Source: Streptomyces caelestis
GTDB taxonomy: Bacteria > Actinomycetota > Actinomycetes > Streptomycetales > Streptomycetaceae
Assembly (NCBI RefSeq): GCF_014205255.1
Contig: NZ_JACHNE010000001.1
Span: 1,054,001-1,118,000, forward strand
Length of the DNA: 64,000 bases
Reading direction: 5' to 3'
Shown one piece after another: positions 1 to 8,220 of the stretch (position 1 is its first letter; each line of letters starts with the position of its first letter). The translations under genes and the position numbers were made by a program. The notes beneath the pieces are model-generated. The model worked only from the letters and a program-made list of their open reading frames with translations, was not told the origin of the DNA and ran no database searches.

Positions 1-420
1 GAGGCCGGTCTGGCCCGCGCGGACCGCGCCCGGCTGTTCACCGTGGCGACCGCCGCCGACGGCATCATCCTGGCGTCCGTGGGCGGTGACGAGGCCGTGC
101 AGGCGGCCGGGATCACCGGCATGCTGCTCGCCGCGCGCCTCGCGGTACCGGTGATGGCGGCGGCCCTGGACCAGGAGGGCTCCATCGCGTCCGTCGCCGA
201 GCAGCTGCGCTCCTCGGGTTCGCAGCAGCTGGCCCTCGCGCCGTATCTGATCGGCCCGGAGATCGAGCCGGGGCTGGTCGAGGAGGCCGCGAAGGAGGCG
301 GAGTGCTCCGCGGCGGAGTCGCTCGGGCCGTACCCGGCGGTCGGGAAGCTGGCGCTGGCCAAGTACACGACGGCGTTGGGGATCGCGCCGCAGCAGGCTC
401 AGGGCACGCCGGTTCGCTGA
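1..420 (+). CDS. Sirohydrochlorin chelatase / CbiX-like protein (3' part only)
   Basis: The reading frame is already open at base 1, so the 5' end lies outside the window; 139 residues are visible. The sequence (IILASVGGDEAV, VPVMAAAL, SVAEQLRSSG, LAPYLIGPE) fits the C-terminal half of the CbiX/sirohydrochlorin chelatase family found in actinobacteria. These proteins insert a metal into a tetrapyrrole or are relatives of such enzymes. The metal-binding histidines expected in the N-terminal half cannot be checked. A strong hairpin terminator follows the stop codon. The family is reasonably sure; the exact metal and pathway (sirohaem or cobalamin) are not. Confidence 0.75.
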   Translation, partial: EAGLARADRARLFTVATAADGIILASVGGDEAVQAAGITGMLLAARLAVPVMAAALDQEGSIASVAEQLRSSGSQQLALAPYLIGPEIEPGLVEEAAKEAECSAAESLGPYPAVGKLALAKYTTALGIAPQQAQGTPVR

Positions 421-440
421 CGTCCCCCGGCACGACCGAA

Positions 441-469
441 AAGGCCCGCTCCGGTTCGGAGCGGGCCTT
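441..469 (+). terminator. Rho-independent-type hairpin after the chelatase gene
   Basis: A 12-bp perfect inverted repeat (441-452 and 458-469, AAGGCCCGCTCC / GGAGCGGGCCTT) with a 5-nt loop starts 20 nt after the stop codon. There is no long U tract, as is usual in Streptomyces. It lies between convergent genes and could serve both. Confidence 0.8.
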
Positions 470-502
470 CGTCGTCAGGGCGGCGCGCCCCCCGCACCCC
501 TG

Positions 503-952
503 TCAGCCGAGGATCACGCACGAGGCTGCCGTCACCCCGATCGAGCCGGCGCGTCGCGGTATGCCCGTGCGCGGGTCGGTGGCGAACCAGGTCACGTCGC
601 CGGAGCGTTCGCTGGCGACGTACAGGAAGCCGTCGGACGCGGTGAGGGCGCGCGGCCAGTGGCCGCCGCAGGGCACCGTGGCGATCAGCCGCAGTTCCTC
701 GCCCTCGACGGCGAGCACGGACAGGACGTCCTCGCCGCGGGTGGCGGTCCACACGAAGCGGCCGTCGGGCGAGGTGACGATGCCGCAGGGGTAGGCGTCG
801 CCCGCCGGTGCGCCGTGCAGGACCGAGATCTCGGTCATCGGTGTCAGATCAGCGCGCCGCTGCGGGCATCGACGGCCGCCGTCACGATCCCGGGGCCCGC
901 CGGCCGCCGTGAACGACCCGATGTACGCCCGCCGCCTGCTGCCGTCCGCCAC
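503..952 (-). pseudogene. Lactonase, 7-bladed beta-propeller family (6-phosphogluconolactonase-like), internally deleted
   Basis: The last ~110 codons give a good C-terminus of the PF10282 lactonase family (YPCGIVTSPDGRFVW, ATVPCGGHWPRAL, ERSGDVTWF, AASCVILG). The expected N-terminal start, RRAYIGSFTAAGG, lies only ~20 codons upstream, whereas a full protein has about 340 residues, so most of the propeller is missing. Between the two parts the family-like peptide PGIVTAAVDARSGAL can be read only in the +1 frame, from one extra C in a C-run near 901. The main frame stays open because the frame returns before the C-terminal part. The start is taken at the GTG at 952; an in-frame ATG lies at 997. 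It is a remnant with no catalytic fold. Confidence 0.8.
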
Positions 953-1139
953 GGCTGTCCCCCCTGCCGCCCCTAGCTCGCCCTCGACCGTCCTCATGAC
1001 CGCGCAGCCGATCATGCGCGGTCTAGACCAAGCGGTCAAGGACTTGGCCGGGCTCGCTCCGTCCGGCCGAGCGGCGGGCCCGACGGGACACACAGCGGCC
1101 GAGCGAGTCCGGCCAGAACCCCTCAGCGCCGTACAGCGC

Positions 1140-2633
1140 TCACGCGCCGACCAGCGGCGAACCGGGCGGCGTGCGGAGGGGGCGGGCGAGTTCCGCCAGG
1201 GCTCGTTCCAGGCCGTGGAGGTGGGCCAGGGCAGGTTCCGTCGTGGAGAGGCCGTCCGTCTGGAGCGAGACGTCTCCGCCGTCGGTGAGCGCCTCGACCG
1301 CGGCCTGCACGCGGTAGCAGGCGGCGGCCAGGCGGGCGTCGTGCGAGGCCTCCGGGTCGGCGGCGACGGCGACCAGGCCCCGGATCTCCCGGGCGCAGTC
1401 GTCGAGGAGGGCGAGCACCTGCCGGGCACGTCGCTTGCGGCCGAGCATCGGGTTCAGCGGGTGCACGAGCGGGGCGACCGAGAGCCGTACCCGGGCGAGC
1501 AGCTGCTCCAGTTCCGCCACCCGCGGGACCGGGTCGGCGTCGGCCGCGCCCGCCAGGCGCCGGGCGGTCTCGGCGGTACAGGCGTGGACACAGCGCAGGG
1601 CCCGCTGGATCCAGGCGTCGGTGACGCTGTGCGTGGTGACGGGCAGAAGCAGGATCACGGCCAGTGCGGCGCCGAGCGCTCCGACGCCGGTCTCGGCGAG
1701 CCGCAGGGCGAGCAGGCCGGGGCCGAGCACGCCGAGGAGGCCGTAGAGCAGCCCGGCGAGGAGGGTGACCCAGAGCATCATCCAGGTGTAGGACACGGCG
1801 GCCGTGTAGAAGATGCCGAAGACGCAGACGGCGGCGAGGACGGCCGTGAGGGTCGGGTCGCCGTGCACCGGCATGGCGACGAGCAGGCCGACGGCGATGC
1901 CGATGACCGTGCCGAGCAGCCGGCGGAAGCCTCGGACCAGGGTCTCACCGCGCGAGGTGGTGTTGACGAAGATCCACCATGTGGCGCCGACGGCCCAGTA
2001 CCAGCGCTGTCCGGACACCAGCTGGCCCACGACGAGGGCGAAGCCCGCGCCGGCGGTCGCCTGGATCGCCTGGCGGGTGGTCACGCGGGCAAGGCCGGTG
2101 CCGCCCAGCGAGGCGGGCACGGCGGGCGGGGGCAGGCGACGCTCGTAGCACCACAGACCGAAGCGGACCGCGGCGGCGGCGAGGACGGACAGCAGGACCG
2201 CGGCGTACAGCTCGGGCAGCTGGTCCGGGGTGGCGTGCAGGAACTGCGCCACGAAGAAGGTCATGAAGGCGAACACGCCGAGGCTGTGCCCGCGCGGACC
2301 CCAGCGGCGGGCGTACACGCCCGCGCCGACCACGGCGAGGAAGGTGATGTCGCGGGCCACCGGCTGGTCGTGCAGTCCGGCCGCGGCGGTGAGCACGGGC
2401 AGCCCGACGGCGGGCAGCAGCGCGGTGGTGACCGCCTGCCCGCGGACCGTGGCGTCGGTGACGGTGAACAGGGCGAGCAGGGCGGCGAGACCGCCGGTGA
2501 CGGCCCCCGTGAGGGAATGCCCGGCGAGGCCGCAGACGGCGACCGCGAGCGCGATGCCGAGCACGGCACGCGTGGCGAACCGCAACCGCGTCCGCCCGGG
2601 ATCCGGAGCCACGAACACCCTCTTCAGCACCAC
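1140..2633 (-). CDS. FUSC-family integral membrane transporter
   Basis: This 497-residue membrane protein has the layout of the fusaric-acid-resistance (FUSC / YccS-like) family: two blocks of about five to six hydrophobic helices (roughly residues 25-165 and 190-335) and a cytosolic C-terminal helical region. The second block holds VGQLVSGQRWYWAVGATWWIFVN and RGFRRLLGTVIGIAVGLLV, the conserved FUSC motif region. Such proteins are thought to export aromatic acids or similar toxic compounds. The start is GTG at 2633, with a second GTG directly after it, behind a GGGGGCG stretch. The gene is divergent from the Lrp-type regulator, and an inverted repeat lies between them. Substrate unknown. Confidence 0.85.
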   Translation of the reverse strand: MVLKRVFVAPDPGRTRLRFATRAVLGIALAVAVCGLAGHSLTGAVTGGLAALLALFTVTDATVRGQAVTTALLPAVGLPVLTAAAGLHDQPVARDITFLAVVGAGVYARRWGPRGHSLGVFAFMTFFVAQFLHATPDQLPELYAAVLLSVLAAAAVRFGLWCYERRLPPPAVPASLGGTGLARVTTRQAIQATAGAGFALVVGQLVSGQRWYWAVGATWWIFVNTTSRGETLVRGFRRLLGTVIGIAVGLLVAMPVHGDPTLTAVLAAVCVFGIFYTAAVSYTWMMLWVTLLAGLLYGLLGVLGPGLLALRLAETGVGALGAALAVILLLPVTTHSVTDAWIQRALRCVHACTAETARRLAGAADADPVPRVAELEQLLARVRLSVAPLVHPLNPMLGRKRRARQVLALLDDCAREIRGLVAVAADPEASHDARLAAACYRVQAAVEALTDGGDVSLQTDGLSTTEPALAHLHGLERALAELARPLRTPPGSPLVGA

Positions 2634-2732
2634 TTACCGCCCCCTTCGGAACGCCGGATGGGAAAGCATGAAAAAGGCGCCGCGGGGTCCGCAGCGCCAT
2701 CGACGCCTCCATATCAGCATCCCGGACGCCAC

Positions 2733-2763
2733 TGGCTCAACAGGCCTCTTCTAGACTGAGCCA
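2733..2763. promoter_or_regulatory. Inverted repeat in the FUSC / Lrp divergent intergenic region
   Basis: TGGCTCA (2733-2739) and TGAGCCA (2757-2763) form perfect 7-bp arms 17 nt apart in the 193-bp gap between the divergent transporter and Lrp-type regulator. Regulator genes commonly bind the promoter they share with a divergent neighbour, so this is a plausible operator. Binding is inferred. Confidence 0.5.
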
Positions 2764-2826
2764 TTGGTACAGCCAGAGCGGCCGGGGAGCGACCGCGGCA
2801 GGGCCAACGGACGAGGAGGGCGCGGC

Positions 2827-3303
2827 ATGGCCGTGGACGAGCTCGACACCCGCATCCTGCGGCTGCTGCTGGAGCAGCCGCGCACGAGCGTGCGCGAGTA
2901 CGCCCGTGTCCTCGGCGTCGCCCGGGGCACGTTGCAGGCCCGGCTCGACCGTCTGGAGCGCGACGGCGTGATCACCGGCACGGCACCGGCCCTCTCCCCC
3001 GCCGCGCTCGGGCATCCGGTGCTCGCGTTCGTGCACATCGAGGTCACCCAGGGCCATCTCGACGAGGTGGGCGACGCGCTGGCGGCGGTGCCCGAGATCG
3101 TCGAGGCGTTCTCCATCACGGGCGGCGGTGATCTGCTCACCCGGGTCGTGGCGCGGGACAACGCGCATCTTGAGGATGTCGTCCAGAAGCTGATCAGCCT
3201 GCCCGGGGTCGTCCGCACCCGCACCGAGATCGCCCTGCGCGAGCGCGTCCCCCACCGGCTGCTGCCGCTGGTGGAGTCGATCGGCCGCGCGGCCCGGGCC
3301 TGA
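2827..3303 (+). CDS. Lrp/AsnC-family transcriptional regulator
   Basis: The 158-residue protein has the classic two-domain layout: an N-terminal winged HTH (DELDTRILRLLLEQPRTSVREYARVLGVARGTLQARLDRLE region, residues 4-45) and a C-terminal RAM/AsnC ligand-binding domain (VLAFVHIEV, VPEIVEAFSITGGGDLLTRV, LPGVVRTRTEIAL). Length is normal. The ATG at 2827 follows a GAGGAGGGCG ribosome site. It stands alone next to the divergent FUSC transporter, which is its most likely target along with itself. The ligand is probably an amino acid or related metabolite, but nothing here identifies it. Confidence 0.93.
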   Translation: MAVDELDTRILRLLLEQPRTSVREYARVLGVARGTLQARLDRLERDGVITGTAPALSPAALGHPVLAFVHIEVTQGHLDEVGDALAAVPEIVEAFSITGGGDLLTRVVARDNAHLEDVVQKLISLPGVVRTRTEIALRERVPHRLLPLVESIGRAARA

Positions 3304-3346
3304 CCCCCGGCGGCCTAGGGATCATGGTCTTTGACATGCTGGAACC

Positions 3347-4033
3347 ATGAGCATGCTCGGCGGCATATCAGTCATCTTCGATCTCGACGGAACGCTCGTG
3401 GACAGCGAGCCGAACTACTACGAGGCAGGCCGGCAGACCCTCACCGAGCACGGCGTTCCCGACTTCAGCTGGACGGACCACGAGCGGTACGTCGGCATCA
3501 GCACGCAGGAGACGGTCGCGGACTGGAAGGAGCGGTACGACCTGCGGGCTTCCGTGGAGGAGCTGTTCACCGCCAAGAACCGCCGCTATCTGGAACTGGC
3601 GCGCAGTTCCACGCGCGCGTATCCAGAAATGCGCAGGTTCGTCGAGCTGCTGGCCGCCGAGGGCGTGCCCATGGCCGTGGCCTCGGGGTCCTCGCCCGAG
3701 GCCATCGAGGCGGTCCTGGCGGGCACGGGCCTGGACGCCCACCTGCGGACCGTCGTCTCGGCGGACGAGGTCGCGCACGGCAAGCCGGCTCCCGACGTCT
3801 TCCTGGAGGCGGCCCGCCGGCTCGGGGCGGACCCGGCGGCCTGCGTCGTGCTGGAGGACGCCGCCCCGGGCGCCGCCGCCGCACACGCGGCGGGGATGCG
3901 CTGCATCGCCCTCCCGTACGTCGCCGCCCAGGCCGACGCGCCGGAGTTCGCCACCGCCGGTCTGCTTCTGCGGGGCGGTCAGGCGGAGTTCACGGCACGG
4001 GCGGCGTATGACTGGCTGTGCCGGACGACGTAG
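3347..4033 (+). CDS. HAD-superfamily hydrolase (beta-phosphoglucomutase-like)
   Basis: The 228-residue protein carries all HAD motifs: motif I DLDGT with nucleophile Asp12 and acid/base Asp14, motif II around AVASGSS, motif III Lys in ADEVAHGKPAPD, and motif IV LEDAAPGAAAAHAAGM. The alpha-helical cap lies between motifs I and II (EPNYYEAGRQTL to YPEMRRFVELL), as in the subclass I beta-phosphoglucomutase/phosphatase group. The start is the ATG at 3347; a second in-frame ATG lies two codons later. It is probably a cytosolic phosphatase of sugar phosphates; the substrate cannot be told from sequence. Confidence 0.9.
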   Translation: MSMLGGISVIFDLDGTLVDSEPNYYEAGRQTLTEHGVPDFSWTDHERYVGISTQETVADWKERYDLRASVEELFTAKNRRYLELARSSTRAYPEMRRFVELLAAEGVPMAVASGSSPEAIEAVLAGTGLDAHLRTVVSADEVAHGKPAPDVFLEAARRLGADPAACVVLEDAAPGAAAAHAAGMRCIALPYVAAQADAPEFATAGLLLRGGQAEFTARAAYDWLCRTT

Positions 4034-4174
4034 CCGGGTGGACAGCGGGCCACGACGTCTTCACCGACGACCTCTTCGAGTCGCTGACCAGCGGTCGCCC
4101 ATTCGGCCGAAACCGGCCACACCCGGGCGGCGCTCCTCATAGATTCTTCGAAAAGCACCAGAGGGGAGCGGCAG

Positions 4175-7100
4175 GTGACGGAGGGTGGCACCCGTAACGT
4201 CGTGGGCGGCGACACGGTGGCGGGCGCGGTGGTCCAGGCCGGGTCGATCCGGGAACTGCACGTTCACGCGGCCATCCCGCCCACGACATCCGCGCCGGAA
4301 TCCGTAGCCGTGGGCGCATGGGAGCGCCGGGTCGGCGACTCCTGCGTCTGGCGGCATGTGCCGCGAGGCCGGGACACCCGCCACCACCGGCGGCACGTCG
4401 CCGTCCTCGCGGCCCGGCTGGCCCGCATGCGGGACGAGCTGGAACGGTCGCTGGAGCAGGATCCCTGGTGTGACTCGCGGATCGCGACCGCGTTCCTGGA
4501 CAACGTCGAATGGCTGCTCGGCGAACCACCCGAGGACGGGACGAACGGCCTCGACCTGTATCCGGCCGAGGCGTCCCTCCTCGTCCTGTTCCCCTTCCTC
4601 CACCGGGTCCACTACCTGCGGCGGGCGGCACGACTCGCGCGGGTCCGCCCCTGGTCCCTGCGACCGGCGAGCACCGCCGACCCGAGCAGGGAGGCGTACG
4701 AGATCTTCGTGGAGGAGAGTGAGGCGCTCGTCCAGCGGGCCCTGCGGGACCCGGAGGCGGAACCGCTCGTCGGCTGGTGGCTCTGCCACCGTCGGCTCAC
4801 CCGGCACGAGGAGTTCTCGGAAGCCGATTCCGTCGCTGGACTTCTCGAGGAACTGGGCGAGTCCGCCGCCGAGCTCGGCGCCGCGCTCACTCCCGCCAGG
4901 TTGACCGTGCTGCTGCACGGTCTCCGGCGGGGGCCCGACATCTGTCACCCCGAGTTCCTGAATCTGCTGCCCGCCGACGAACGCGTCCGCTGCGGCCCCG
5001 GTCACCAGCAGATCCGCTTCCAGCGCGTCGGCCTCCTCGCCGCCCTCGCATACGGCATGTCCGTCGAGACGACGGCGTTGCCGGACATCGTCGCCGAGCA
5101 CCTCGCCATCCCGTATCCGGTGGATGTGCCCCTGCTGCGCCGGACCCTCACGGAAGCGCACTGGGGAGGCTCACGCGAATTGCCGGTGCTCCGCGCGGAG
5201 TGCCATCACGAGGCCGTCGTCGAGGGCCTGCGCGAGTACACCGCCCGGGCCGACGCCGTGTTGCACGCGATACGGCGCACCGTCAGAGAACGGGTCAACC
5301 AGCCCATGCCGGACCTCCCCACCCGGCTCTCCGCCGACGGCGTGGTCCCGAGCCGCGGCACCTTCGACGGGTACGCGAGGTTCCGGAGCGACGGGCGCCG
5401 GGTCCTCGATCTGGCGATGGGGATCGAGCTGTACAAGGACCGCGACCTGGCCGTCCGGGAGCTGTACCAGAACGCGCTCGACGCCTGCCGCTACCGGCGC
5501 GCCCGGCAGGAGTACCTCGACCGCACGACCGAACCGTCCGGCGCGCCGTACACCGGCCGCATCGCCTTCGTGCAGGACACCGACGAGGACGGCCGGGCGT
5601 ATCTGGACTGCCAGGACGACGGCATCGGCATGGGCGAGGCCGAACTGCGCGGTGTGTTCTCCCACGCCGGCGCACGCTTCGCGGAACAGCTGGAGTTCAA
5701 GCTGGAACGGGCCCGCTGGGAGTCCCTGGACCCGCCGGTGACGCTGTATCCGAACAGCCGGTTCGGGATCGGTGTGCTGAGTTACTTCATGCTCGCCGAG
5801 GAGATCCGGGTCACCACCTGCCGCATGGACGCCGACGGCGTTCCCGGGCCCGTGTACGAGGTGTCCATCTGCGGTCCGGGACACCTCTTCAGGATCGTGC
5901 GGAAGGCCGCGCGGGGTCGCGAGCCGGGCACCCGGGTCCGGCTGTATCTGCGGCCCGACGTCGAGCCGGAGAGCTGGTCCGTGATCGACGTCCTGGAACG
6001 TGTGCTCGCGATCGCGGAGTTCCCCACGACCGCGCGAAAGGGGGTGCTGAGCAGCTCGTGGGAGCCGGGGCGGCTGAAGGGACGGGAGAAGTCCGGTGCT
6101 GCCGACACCGGTCTCAACGCGCACGGAAGCCTGTTGGCCTGGTCCGAGGACGGCAGGGGCGCACAGGTCGTCTGGTGCGAGAACGGCGGGGCGCTGCTCG
6201 TGGACGGGCTGGTCGTGGAGCCGACGGTGCGCAAGGGTGTGCTTTCGGCGACGGGGCCGGGGCTGACCGGGGCGGTGGTGAACCTGCGCGGTCCGTGGTC
6301 CCCGGCGAAACTCTCGGTGGACCGCCGACATGTACTGGACGATGTGGCCGTCATGGTACGGGAGTTGACGGAAAGGGCCGGCAGCGTCCTCGCGGAGGGC
6401 GAGGACGACGTGCCGGGCTTTCCCTGGCTGTGCCAGGTGGCCGGCGGCAGCGCGGTTCTGGCCGACGTCGTGGCCGACGCGCTCTCCGCGCGCGGTCGGG
6501 AACTCACCTTCAAAGGCATGCGGTTCGGCAGTCCACAGGTCGGGTACTTTCCGGCGGATTTCTCCCTTGTCCCATACGACCCTCGTGACGAGCCGCGTTA
6601 CGGTGCCGGTGCCTGGAGTGAGGTCAACGGTCACGCGCCGGACCACGTGTTCCTCTGGCGGATCCTGGCCCGCCGTTCCGCGCGGGCTCTCCGGAAACTG
6701 GTCGAGGTGTGTCCGGAGGCGGACGACACCCGTCCGGTCCGGCGGCCGACGCCGTCCGACCAGTGGTTACTGATGGCCCGTCAGTCACGCAGCTGGCACG
6801 GCAGACCTCTTAACAACCACTGGAACTTCGCCGAAGCCGCCGAAACTCTCCAGTGCACCTCACGCGACGTAGCCATGCAACTGGCCGCGTTGGGCTACCC
6901 CGACGCCGATCCCCGGTCCTGGTCGTCCGATGCACAGCTCACGAGGGCGAACAGCGGTGCCTTCCGGCCGCTCTACGACACAAACCTCTTGGGCAGGCAG
7001 AAACCTCTGTCCACCGCAGACCTGATGGAGGCGGCGGCACACGCGAACGACACCGCCGCCGCAACGGCCGAACTTCTGCGGCGTTTCGGGCTCGTGGTAC

Positions 7101-8110
7101 CGGACAACGTGGTGAAGCTGTGCAAGGCCGCGGAGAAGGACGACCTGCTCTGGCTCAACCCGGACAGAGTGACGGAGGGCTGCCTGGATCCCGACGTCGC
7201 GGTCCCCCCGGGGCACTTGGCGCGCGCAAGCCTCCGGTCCGGTCTCTCCGTGCCGGAAGTGTGCCGACGGCTCGCAGCCCACGGCCTCCTCGCCGACTCC
7301 GGGCGCTTGCCGGACCACCCCACGACGGAGACCGTGGTACTGCTGAGTCTGGATACGGACGGAAAACCCCCCTGGTTGGCACCCGAGCAGGCGACGCCAC
7401 CCGGACTGGTCCTCGGCGCGGCGCAGGAACTCGGACTGGAACCGGCGGAAGTACTGGCCAAGCTGGTCGCGCTCGGAGTCGTCCCGCCGGAACCGTTTCC
7501 GGCTGATGCCACGACGGATGACCTCTGGGTCCTTGACGACGGGGTGTACGGCAAGTCCCTCGTCCCCTCGGGGCCGTTGTTCTACGGAAGCGTCTTCAGC
7601 GGCGTCGAGGACCTCGACGACCTCCGCTTCAAGCTCCACCGCCTGCGCGCCTATGGGTTCGACACAGCCCTGGAGGTCCCCCGCCGGCCCACCCCACTGG
7701 ACCGGGAGATATTGCGCGAGAGCAGCCCGGTCAACTGGTGGTACACGCAGACGGACGAGGCAGTGCCGTTCAGTTACATCCTGTTGGCGGCACGGCAGTT
7801 GGGCACCCTGCCCACGACGATCGCGAAGCGTCTGCGCACCTGCAACATCGCGACGTCGCACGACTGCCTCCCGAAGGGTCTCTCGTCCAGCGAGGCGCTA
7901 CGACTCATCCGCGCGGACGAGCTGGACGCGGGCGATGTCCCGGAGGCCGAGGACTTCCCGCTGGAGTTCCTGGTGAAGACGGCCCTCCGTAAACGCACCA
8001 GCATCAGCCACATCGTCTCCCTGCTCAACGACCTCGGCATCCCCGTCCCCGATCCCGCCGAGACCATCAGAGCCGCCCTGGCACGCGTGCCCCGTCCCGA
8101 TCAGCCCTGA
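4175..8110 (+). CDS. HSP90-like GHKL ATPase with wHTH-HSP90-associated repeats (conflict-system type)
   Basis: This is a 1311-residue single gene. Residues ~8-32 (NVVGGDTVAGAVVQAGSIRE and following) match a short signature found at the start of many actinobacterial signalling and conflict proteins. Residues ~420-700 hold a GHKL ATPase like HSP90: helix ELYQNALDAC (~429-438), ATP-contact motif DDGIGMG (~480), and RFGIGVLSYF (~530). The ~600-residue C-terminus has several similar units (CTSRDVAMQLAALGYPD, LEPAEVLAKLVALGVVPP, TLPTTIAKRLRTCNI, SISHIVSLLNDLGIPVP), fitting wHTH-HSP90-associated repeats. The GTG at 4175 follows AGGGGAG. Neighbours do not look co-transcribed. A role in defence or stress signalling is inferred from family context. 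Confidence 0.8.
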   Translation: MTEGGTRNVVGGDTVAGAVVQAGSIRELHVHAAIPPTTSAPESVAVGAWERRVGDSCVWRHVPRGRDTRHHRRHVAVLAARLARMRDELERSLEQDPWCDSRIATAFLDNVEWLLGEPPEDGTNGLDLYPAEASLLVLFPFLHRVHYLRRAARLARVRPWSLRPASTADPSREAYEIFVEESEALVQRALRDPEAEPLVGWWLCHRRLTRHEEFSEADSVAGLLEELGESAAELGAALTPARLTVLLHGLRRGPDICHPEFLNLLPADERVRCGPGHQQIRFQRVGLLAALAYGMSVETTALPDIVAEHLAIPYPVDVPLLRRTLTEAHWGGSRELPVLRAECHHEAVVEGLREYTARADAVLHAIRRTVRERVNQPMPDLPTRLSADGVVPSRGTFDGYARFRSDGRRVLDLAMGIELYKDRDLAVRELYQNALDACRYRRARQEYLDRTTEPSGAPYTGRIAFVQDTDEDGRAYLDCQDDGIGMGEAELRGVFSHAGARFAEQLEFKLERARWESLDPPVTLYPNSRFGIGVLSYFMLAEEIRVTTCRMDADGVPGPVYEVSICGPGHLFRIVRKAARGREPGTRVRLYLRPDVEPESWSVIDVLERVLAIAEFPTTARKGVLSSSWEPGRLKGREKSGAADTGLNAHGSLLAWSEDGRGAQVVWCENGGALLVDGLVVEPTVRKGVLSATGPGLTGAVVNLRGPWSPAKLSVDRRHVLDDVAVMVRELTERAGSVLAEGEDDVPGFPWLCQVAGGSAVLADVVADALSARGRELTFKGMRFGSPQVGYFPADFSLVPYDPRDEPRYGAGAWSEVNGHAPDHVFLWRILARRSARALRKLVEVCPEADDTRPVRRPTPSDQWLLMARQSRSWHGRPLNNHWNFAEAAETLQCTSRDVAMQLAALGYPDADPRSWSSDAQLTRANSGAFRPLYDTNLLGRQKPLSTADLMEAAAHANDTAAATAELLRRFGLVVPDNVVKLCKAAEKDDLLWLNPDRVTEGCLDPDVAVPPGHLARASLRSGLSVPEVCRRLAAHGLLADSGRLPDHPTTETVVLLSLDTDGKPPWLAPEQATPPGLVLGAAQELGLEPAEVLAKLVALGVVPPEPFPADATTDDLWVLDDGVYGKSLVPSGPLFYGSVFSGVEDLDDLRFKLHRLRAYGFDTALEVPRRPTPLDREILRESSPVNWWYTQTDEAVPFSYILLAARQLGTLPTTIAKRLRTCNIATSHDCLPKGLSSSEALRLIRADELDAGDVPEAEDFPLEFLVKTALRKRTSISHIVSLLNDLGIPVPDPAETIRAALARVPRPDQP

Positions 8111-8180
8111 GCACCAATCCCGTCCGCAGCGTTGACGCCCTCTCACCCCGCGCATAACGTCTGGCCGACCCCCCGCACGC

Positions 8181-8198
8181 TGTTCGTCATAACGAACA
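8181..8198. promoter_or_regulatory. Palindromic operator candidate upstream of the GH127 gene
   Basis: TGTTCGT (8181-8187) and ACGAACA (8192-8198) form perfect 7-bp arms around CATA, 22 nt before the ATG at 8221. The half-site TTCG/CGAA resembles IclR-type operators of Streptomyces sugar-use genes. Its place between the likely promoter and the ribosome site suggests repression in the absence of the sugar. No regulator gene is adjacent. Confidence 0.6.
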
Positions 8199-8220
8199 AG
8201 GCCACCTCGTGGAGGAGCAC

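Noticed and set aside
4061..5161. 366-codon minus-strand frame opposite the HSP90-like gene
   Set aside because: No domain, Arg/Gly/Glu-rich shadow composition; the plus-strand gene has clear motifs over the same bases.
8209..8220. GTG at 8209 as start of the GH127 gene
   Set aside because: The only good ribosome site (GGAGGAG, 8211-8217) lies after this GTG, while the ATG at 8221 has ideal spacing and begins a proper Tat signal.
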